Of a DNA stretch of 64,000 nucleotides, positions 59,339 through 64,000 are shown one piece after another. The stretch is from NCBI GenBank assembly GCA_017453335.1, contig JAFTKI010000101.1, positions 9,437-73,436 on the forward strand, read 5' to 3'. Position numbers and translations under genes: made by a program. Positions within the stretch are counted from its first letter, which is position 1. Each line of letters opens with the position of its first letter. The notes under the pieces are model-generated. The model was given only the letters and a program-made list of their open reading frames with translations, was not told the DNA's origin and did not search any database. The DNA comes from Clostridia bacterium (lineage in GTDB: Bacteria > Bacillota_A > Clostridia > Oscillospirales > CAG-272).

Positions 59339-60040
59339 TTATTTCGTTTTTCTCATGGTTGAATACGAAAGCTGTGCCGCTTCAACCGAAATATTGCAAT
59401 GCAGAAGATAAAAGTCAACGCCCTTTACAAAGCCGTCCATCAAAGCAAGCTGACACGCCACCGACTGCCTCGGTCCGCGCAGATAGAGCTGATGGATCAA
59501 GCGGTCTATCGCCTCTCCCTCTTCCACCGTGCGGATGGTGTTGACCTCGCCGCGCTCGATAAAGCAAACTGCGGCAAGCGGTGCCGAGATATTGTTGCCC
59601 CAGCATTCCTTGCCGTTCCAAGGCGTTCCAAAGGCGGTCAGAGTGCCATTCTCCTCCAAGCGAACAAGAGGCTTGTCCCCGTTGACCACCCGCGCACCCG
59701 GAATTGATTTGAGCCAAAGCGCACAGTGCGTGGACTTTCCAACGCCGCTTTTTGCGGTAAAGGCATACGCGTAGCCATCCACCTCCAGCACACACGCGTG
59801 GAACAAGAACACGTTGTACAACGGCATCGTTTCGCAAATATGACGGTACAGACAAATGCTTTCACAGTATCCGGGCTCAAAATCACCCAGCTTTCGCTCG
59901 GATGCGATCTCCTCCTCGGTTGCCGAAACGGTAAACGCCAGATCGGTGGGCTCACAGTAATAGCCCTTGCATTGACGCTCCACGAAGGGATATCGATTAT
60001 CCATACCAATGCGGATTCCTGCCAATTCTATCGCAAACAC
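59339..60040 (-). CDS. HPr-kinase-like P-loop protein (peptide kinase candidate)
   Basis: 233 residues from a GTG start with GGAGA upstream. The P-loop AKSGVGKSTH (about 96-105) and later GARVVNGDKPLVRL and APLAAVCFIERGE resemble the C-terminal domain of HPr(Ser) kinase. Homologous kinases occur in some lasso peptide clusters, where they phosphorylate the precursor. It lacks the N-terminal sensor domain of HprK and is followed by pqqD. Own promoter at 60075. Confidence 0.86.
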   Translation of the reverse strand: MFAIELAGIRIGMDNRYPFVERQCKGYYCEPTDLAFTVSATEEEIASERKLGDFEPGYCESICLYRHICETMPLYNVFLFHACVLEVDGYAYAFTAKSGVGKSTHCALWLKSIPGARVVNGDKPLVRLEENGTLTAFGTPWNGKECWGNNISAPLAAVCFIERGEVNTIRTVEEGEAIDRLIHQLYLRGPRQSVACQLALMDGFVKGVDFYLLHCNISVEAAQLSYSTMRKTK

Positions 60041-60074
60041 GGCAATCTCCTTCCATCAATAAATTTCATTCTTT

Positions 60075-60103
60075 ATTTTATCATAAAGAAAAAAGAAATG
60101 CAA
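60075..60103 (-). promoter_or_regulatory. Promoter of the HPr-kinase-like gene
   Basis: Minus strand TTGCAT, 17-bp spacer, TGA extended -10 TAAAAT. Confidence 0.75.
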
Positions 60104-60145
60104 TAGGTTTTGCATTTTTTCAAGAAAAAGCCCGCTTGGAAAATA

Positions 60146-60209
60146 ATAAAAAAGAGCGGTTTTGTCCGTCCTTTCAAGCAAGACAGGCAACAAACAGCTC
60201 TTTTTTGTT
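60146..60209 (-). terminator. Terminator between the precursor peptide and the kinase-like gene
   Basis: Minus strand AAAAAAGAGC...GTTTGT pairs with ACAAAAC...GCTCTTTTTT; long stem with an interior loop, ending in a T tract. Confidence 0.8.
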
Positions 60210-60215
60210 TTTTCA

Positions 60216-60344
60216 TCAGCCCAGCGGAACCCAACCGCCGAATTCGTTTCCATCTGTTCCAACCGTGATCGAATCGTTCAAGGTATCAATAAGCGCGTTT
60301 ACTTGGATCAGCTTGATCTGGGGCGCATCATAGGTTTTCTTCAT
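60216..60344 (-). CDS. 42-residue RiPP precursor-like peptide
   Basis: Too short for usual gene calling. Sequence starts MKKTYDAPQIKLIQ and ends EFGGWVPLG. AAAGGAG lies seven bases before the ATG and a strong promoter is at 60421. Tyr5-x-x-Pro8-x-Ile10 matches the YxxPxL leader motif that PqqD-like proteins recognise in lasso peptide leaders, and Thr27-Val28-Gly29 resembles the TxG end of such leaders. The following 14 residues (GTDGNEFGGWVPLG) would be the core; it has Asp and Glu but the positions do not fit a usual 7-9 residue lasso ring, and no Asn-synthetase-like cyclase is nearby. Confidence 0.8.
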   Translation of the reverse strand: MKKTYDAPQIKLIQVNALIDTLNDSITVGTDGNEFGGWVPLG

Positions 60345-60420
60345 TTTCAAATCTCCTTTCAAGGAAACGTCACCGTTCCTTTCGTTCTATAATCCAAAAA
60401 TCGTTATACACCTTTTTTGA

Positions 60421-60449
60421 TTATAGCATACAATTCGGTTGATTGCAAG
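60421..60449 (-). promoter_or_regulatory. Promoter of the precursor peptide gene
   Basis: Minus strand TTGCAA, 17-bp spacer, TGC extended -10 TATAAT. A second hairpin-free leader of about 65 nt leads to the ATG at 60344. Confidence 0.85.
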
Positions 60450-60453
60450 AGTT

Positions 60454-61635
60454 TTATTCAAACTTTTTCAAAATATAGGGGGTTTTCTCCCAAAGAGAGC
60501 TTGCAGCCGTCGCGTTCGGAGCGCAAAGCGCATACAACTGCTGTGCGCGCTCTTCGAGCTGTGCCTGTTTCTCTGTCTCTTTCGTGCTTGGCAGATCGGT
60601 TCGCCGCGTAACCGCCGTAAAGCCGTCGTTCTTTCGATTTTGCTTCAAGAACGCGCACCCCTTGTCGTTTGCCGCCAAAAGATGTGAATATACAGGCTTT
60701 GCGCGCAGATCGGCATCCTTGATCCCTGTCAGCGCAAAAATGATCCCTCGCATAAGCCTTGCATTAGTGTATTTTTTGGTTGCCGCCCTTGCCAGCATCT
60801 CGGAAAGAGTCGCACTCTCTCCTGCCGCCTTTTTCAGTCGTGCGCCAAGTCCTCCCGAAAGCTCCGCGATCGATTCCAATTCTTCGATCGGAGTCAAGCG
60901 GAAGTGTCCCAAGACCAATCGCTCTGCGTGTGTAAGGTCCTTCGGCATCGGGCAATCGGCATATACCGCGCGGACAGCGGTCGGCAAGTACGACAAAATC
61001 GATGCCACGCCGTCCTCGCGCCATCTCTTACGCAACGCCGTTGCCGAGGGATAGCCGCTTCCAAGCTGTGTATCCAGATAGGCACTGCCCTCGCGTTTTA
61101 CGGTAACGGGGTGCATTTTGGAGCCTTTCTTGGCGATCGCGCGGAGGTATGCGATTCCCAAAAGATCGTTGGACGACAGCGTGATCGGTTGTTCAACAAA
61201 ACGTGCCAGACAATCAAGATATGCCTCGGCGGTACCACAGCTTTCGGTCACGGTTTTGGCGTACATCTCTTGAAATTCGGGGCTTTCGCTCAAGTCTGCA
61301 AGACGCGAAAGAAGTGTTACGTCACCGCATTCCGAGCCAAACCAAAGCTCATGCACACCCAGCGAGGAAAGGATCTCCACGCCTGCGGTGGCAAAGAACT
61401 CGGCGGGAGCCGCGGAATACGGAAACGGAAGCTCCAGCACAAGATCCGCACCGCCCAAAAGCACCGCACGGGCGCGCAGATAAGCATCCGACGAGGCAGG
61501 CTCGCCGCGTTGCACAAAGCTGCCGCTCATCACCGCCACCACACAATCAGCGCCTGCCTCACGCGCTCTTCGAATCAGATATTCATGCCCCCCGTGAAAG
61601 GGATTACACTCACAAATAATTCCTGCTGTATGCAT
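60454..61635 (-). CDS. tmcAL: tRNA(Met) cytidine acetate ligase (TmcAL/YlbM)
   Basis: 393 residues, usual for the family. The nucleotidyltransferase N terminus AGIICECNPFHGGHEYLIRRAREAG has the H-x-G-H motif for adenylate chemistry; RARAVLLGGADLVLELPFPYSAAPAEFFATAGV follows. TmcAL acetylates the wobble cytidine of elongator tRNA-Met. Its leader contains a TATCAAGA / TCTTGATA stem. Own promoter at 61710. Confidence 0.93.
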   Translation of the reverse strand: MHTAGIICECNPFHGGHEYLIRRAREAGADCVVAVMSGSFVQRGEPASSDAYLRARAVLLGGADLVLELPFPYSAAPAEFFATAGVEILSSLGVHELWFGSECGDVTLLSRLADLSESPEFQEMYAKTVTESCGTAEAYLDCLARFVEQPITLSSNDLLGIAYLRAIAKKGSKMHPVTVKREGSAYLDTQLGSGYPSATALRKRWREDGVASILSYLPTAVRAVYADCPMPKDLTHAERLVLGHFRLTPIEELESIAELSGGLGARLKKAAGESATLSEMLARAATKKYTNARLMRGIIFALTGIKDADLRAKPVYSHLLAANDKGCAFLKQNRKNDGFTAVTRRTDLPSTKETEKQAQLEERAQQLYALCAPNATAASSLWEKTPYILKKFE

Positions 61636-61709
61636 TTGGCGGTTCGCCTCCTTTTCCCAAAACTTCTATCAAGAGGACAGATATGTCTTGATATATACGC
61701 TCCGAATTT

Positions 61710-61738
61710 ATTATAGCATACACAAGGGGTTCTGTCAA
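61710..61738 (-). promoter_or_regulatory. Promoter of tmcAL
   Basis: Minus strand TTGACA, 17-bp spacer, TGC extended -10 TATAAT. Confidence 0.9.
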
Positions 61739-61802
61739 TCGGAAGAAATGGAAACAAAAAGAAAAATACACGCCGAAATGACAGTAAAATGCAAAAAAAC
61801 TA

Positions 61803-61831
61803 TTGACAAACGCACAAAAAGCGGTTATAAT
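61803..61831 (+). promoter_or_regulatory. Promoter of yceD-rpmF
   Basis: TTGACA, 17-bp spacer, TATAAT. A TTG at 61803 in the downstream reading frame is this -35 box, which rules out the longer start. Confidence 0.92.
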
Positions 61832-61874
61832 ATTTATTGTCGCGTTTTATGTCAACCGATATGGAGGTGATCAG

Positions 61875-62396
61875 ATGGTACTTGATATGCGCCCGATGCT
61901 CCGCGGTGAGGTCGACCGTATCGCTATCGACTATCTGCTCACGCCCGATTCTCCCGACGGCGCAGAGCTTCACGGAGATGCACACGTTGTGGGGGAAGTA
62001 ACCGATGAGGCAGGCTATATGCACCTGTCACTCACGGCAACCGTTTCCTACACCGCAGAGTGCGCTCGTTGCCTGGAGCCTGTCAGCGGCGATTTTTCCG
62101 TGGAATTGGAAAGAACCGTTGCCGCTCAAGGAACACTGACCGAAGAGCAGCTGGAGGAAAACGTGGACGAGTACGCCGTGATTGAAGACGGCAAGCTCGA
62201 TCTGGACGAAACCATCCGCGAGGAGCTTTTGCTCTCCTTCCCGATGCGCTTTTTGTGCGGGGAGGATTGCCAGGGACTGTGCCCGAAGTGCGGAAAGCCC
62301 AAACGCCTCGGTGATTGCGGCTGTCCTACCTTTGAGCCCGACCCGAGATTGGCAGTGCTGAAGCAGTGGGCAGACAAAAATGCAAAAGAAAAGTAA
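61875..62396 (+). CDS. YceD family (DUF177) metal-binding protein
   Basis: 173 residues from ATG 61875 (GGAGGTGATC upstream). Cysteines in AECARCLEPVSG and in CGEDCQGLCPKCGKPKRLGDCGC fit the zinc-binding DUF177 family, which almost always precedes rpmF. A role in ribosome biogenesis or 23S rRNA maturation is proposed for relatives. Confidence 0.93.
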   Translation: MVLDMRPMLRGEVDRIAIDYLLTPDSPDGAELHGDAHVVGEVTDEAGYMHLSLTATVSYTAECARCLEPVSGDFSVELERTVAAQGTLTEEQLEENVDEYAVIEDGKLDLDETIREELLLSFPMRFLCGEDCQGLCPKCGKPKRLGDCGCPTFEPDPRLAVLKQWADKNAKEK

Positions 62397-62443
62397 GTAA
62401 ATTATGACGTGAAATAAATATTCACGCACGAGGAGGTGTAGAC

Positions 62444-62638
62444 ATGGCAGTACCGAAGAAGAAAGTATCGAAAGCGCGCAGAGACAAGAGACGCTCCAAC
62501 AACAGCAAGCTCTCCGTACCCGGCATGAACAAGTGTTCCAACCCGGCTTGCGACGCATTCGTAAAGAACCATTGCGTATGCAAGGTTTGCGGTTTTTACA
62601 ACGGCAAGCAGGTTCTCGATGTTAAGAAGGATGCTTAA
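62444..62638 (+). CDS. rpmF: 50S ribosomal protein L32
   Basis: 64 residues: AVPKKKVSKARRDKRRSNN start, then a zinc ribbon CSNPAC ... CKVC and GFYNGKQV, the L32 hallmark. AGGAGGTG precedes the ATG. Zinc-ribbon version intact. Confidence 0.98.
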   Translation: MAVPKKKVSKARRDKRRSNNSKLSVPGMNKCSNPACDAFVKNHCVCKVCGFYNGKQVLDVKKDA

Positions 62639-62652
62639 TGTCGAAACAAGAA

Positions 62653-62690
62653 TAAAAGAGGAAATCGAATCGATTTCCTCTTTTATTTTT
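62653..62690. terminator. Bidirectional intrinsic terminator
   Basis: AAAAGAGGAAATCG / CGATTTCCTCTTTT stem with a three-base loop, flanked by T-rich sequence, between rpmF and the HAD gene. Confidence 0.93.
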
Positions 62691-62697
62691 TCTTGTA

Positions 62698-63402
62698 TCA
62701 GAGATACTGACGCATCTTCTCTTCAAATTCACGGTAATCGGTGATCTCAACGTAATCCATGCCGCCAAGACGAACGTGGCTGTCTCCGCCGCCGTCACCG
62801 AAATCATCGCCCACATAAAGGATCTCGTCCTTCTCGTAGCCGTTTTCCTTGGCGTAGCGCATGATCGCATCGTACTTGTTATACTGCTTTGCCGAAAAAT
62901 CGAACGAAGAAGATCCGCCGATGTAGACCGTGAAATCGCTGAAGATCTCCAGCACCTCGGGGTACAGCACCTTGCGCTTCTCGCGTGTGGGATCGAAGGC
63001 AAGCTTATCGGCAATGTCTGCCTTTGTGCCAAGCAACGGGAAGGTCACCATGCCCGATGCATGAAACTCAACAGGCTCACCCTTATATTCGGTATAACCG
63101 TACTTTTGGCGCAGATACTCGATCTTTTCACGGAAAAATGCCTGATCCACAGGGGAAACGTCCTCACGCACCAGAATATATTTCCCATCAACAGTCTTGC
63201 TTTCCTCCATGCCGTAGTTGCCGAGGATATCAATGGGATACTGCCCCATCTGGTTCCATATACGAGCCGTAGCACCGGCTCCCACCATCAAAAGCTTATA
63301 TTTTTCTCCCAGCTTGTCAAGAACCGCGCGGTTCTTTTCATCCAAAGGAGTGCGGTGCTGTGTCAGAGTTCCGTCCAGATCAAAGCAAATCAAACGTTTC
63401 AT
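62698..63402 (-). CDS. HAD-IIB phosphatase, phosphomannomutase-like
   Basis: 234 residues from ATG 63402 (GGAGG upstream). DLDGTLT (HAD motif I) near residue 8, VGAGATARIWNQ, NYGMEESK and YVGDDFGDGGGDSHV (motif IV, about residue 200). The IGGSSSFDFSAKQYNKYDAI segment resembles eukaryotic-type phosphomannomutases, a HAD-IIB group. It may interconvert or dephosphorylate a sugar phosphate; unconfirmed. Single gene. Confidence 0.85.
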   Translation of the reverse strand: MKRLICFDLDGTLTQHRTPLDEKNRAVLDKLGEKYKLLMVGAGATARIWNQMGQYPIDILGNYGMEESKTVDGKYILVREDVSPVDQAFFREKIEYLRQKYGYTEYKGEPVEFHASGMVTFPLLGTKADIADKLAFDPTREKRKVLYPEVLEIFSDFTVYIGGSSSFDFSAKQYNKYDAIMRYAKENGYEKDEILYVGDDFGDGGGDSHVRLGGMDYVEITDYREFEEKMRQYL

Positions 63403-63480
63403 AAAAATCCTCCATCGAAAGACAGTACCCATATTATGACAAAAAACACGTTGTTTGTCAAGTATCTTTTGGGAACAACC

Positions 63481-63521
63481 AAAAAAAGGAAGACTTTTTC
63501 ACAAAAGTCTTCCTTTTTTTA
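63481..63521. terminator. Bidirectional intrinsic terminator
   Basis: AAGGAAGACTTTT / AAAAGTCTTCCTT stem with A and T tracts on both sides, after gap. Confidence 0.92.
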
Positions 63522-63536
63522 AGTTAGAGAACCGAA

Positions 63537-64000
<464 letters not shown>

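Noticed and set aside
60216..60344. Lasso peptide precursor proper
   Set aside because: YxxPxI and TxG-like motifs fit, but there is no Asn-synthetase-like cyclase or transglutaminase-like protease, and the acidic acceptor is not at core position 7-9, so I describe it only as RiPP-like.

Overview
The window (about 64 kb, no rRNA or tRNA seen) reads as chromosome of an anaerobic, fermentative gut-type Firmicute of class Clostridia. Supporting signs are the SCIFF peptide with its radical SAM maturase, glycine, THF and preQ1-I riboswitches, ECF-type vitamin transporters, superoxide reductase instead of catalase or SOD, sodium-coupled amino acid symporters, strong TTGACA / extended TGnTATAAT promoters with 17-bp spacers, and short palindromic intergenic repeats typical of Oscillospiraceae-like genomes. 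No phage, plasmid or complete insertion sequence is visible.

Layout. 1-2.7 kb: end of a DUF1538 membrane protein, two PII-like regulators and a GH63/GH37-like glycosidase. 2.7-8.7 kb: mannitol-1-phosphate dehydrogenase, a DUF4838-like protein with a DUF554 membrane protein, a superoxide reductase fused to a BFD [2Fe-2S] domain, an SNF symporter and a YgjV-like protein. 8.8-11.6 kb: flippase-like protein, pssA and psd (phosphatidylethanolamine synthesis). 11.6-13.4 kb: glycine-riboswitch-controlled AGCS symporter. 13.5-15.7 kb: FAD oxidoreductase and a membrane protein. 15.7-26.8 kb: a MurR/RpiR regulator divergent from a nine-gene catabolic operon (GlcD-like flavoprotein, Fe-S protein, class II aldolase, PfkB kinase, IolB, FGGY kinase, NagB-like, NagA, fused EtfB-EtfA). 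26.9-33.7 kb: GH20, a nitrilase-GDPD fusion, and an AraC regulator divergent from a GH51-like enzyme.

33.8-35.1 kb holds the most striking feature: three tandem structured RNA genes on the minus strand, each with its own promoter, long hairpin, apparent pseudoknot and a nearly identical UUCG-tetraloop terminator. Next come a MITE-like element, the SCIFF locus with a coupled Orn/Lys/Arg-decarboxylase-like gene, an AT-rich orphan gene, a sulfite-reductase-like gene facing a FecBCD-type uptake system, the polyamine transporter potABCD, a site-2 protease, a cold shock protein, a secreted nuclease, the THF-riboswitch folT-folC operon, preQ1-controlled queT and cca.

54.2-60.5 kb contains a Gfo/Idh oxidoreductase, an AraC regulator, a polysaccharide deacetylase and a RiPP-like cluster: a 42-residue peptide with a lasso-type YxxPxI leader motif, an HPr-kinase-like P-loop protein, PqqD, a soluble S26-like peptidase and an SGNH hydrolase. 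The window ends with tmcAL, yceD-rpmF, a HAD phosphatase and the 3' part of gap.

Overall the genes describe uptake and breakdown of host or plant glycans (GH20, GH51, GH63-like, deacetylase, NagA/NagB), an unassigned sugar pathway feeding electrons through a flavoprotein-ETF system, and two peptide-modification loci. All names are by sequence recognition without database searches.
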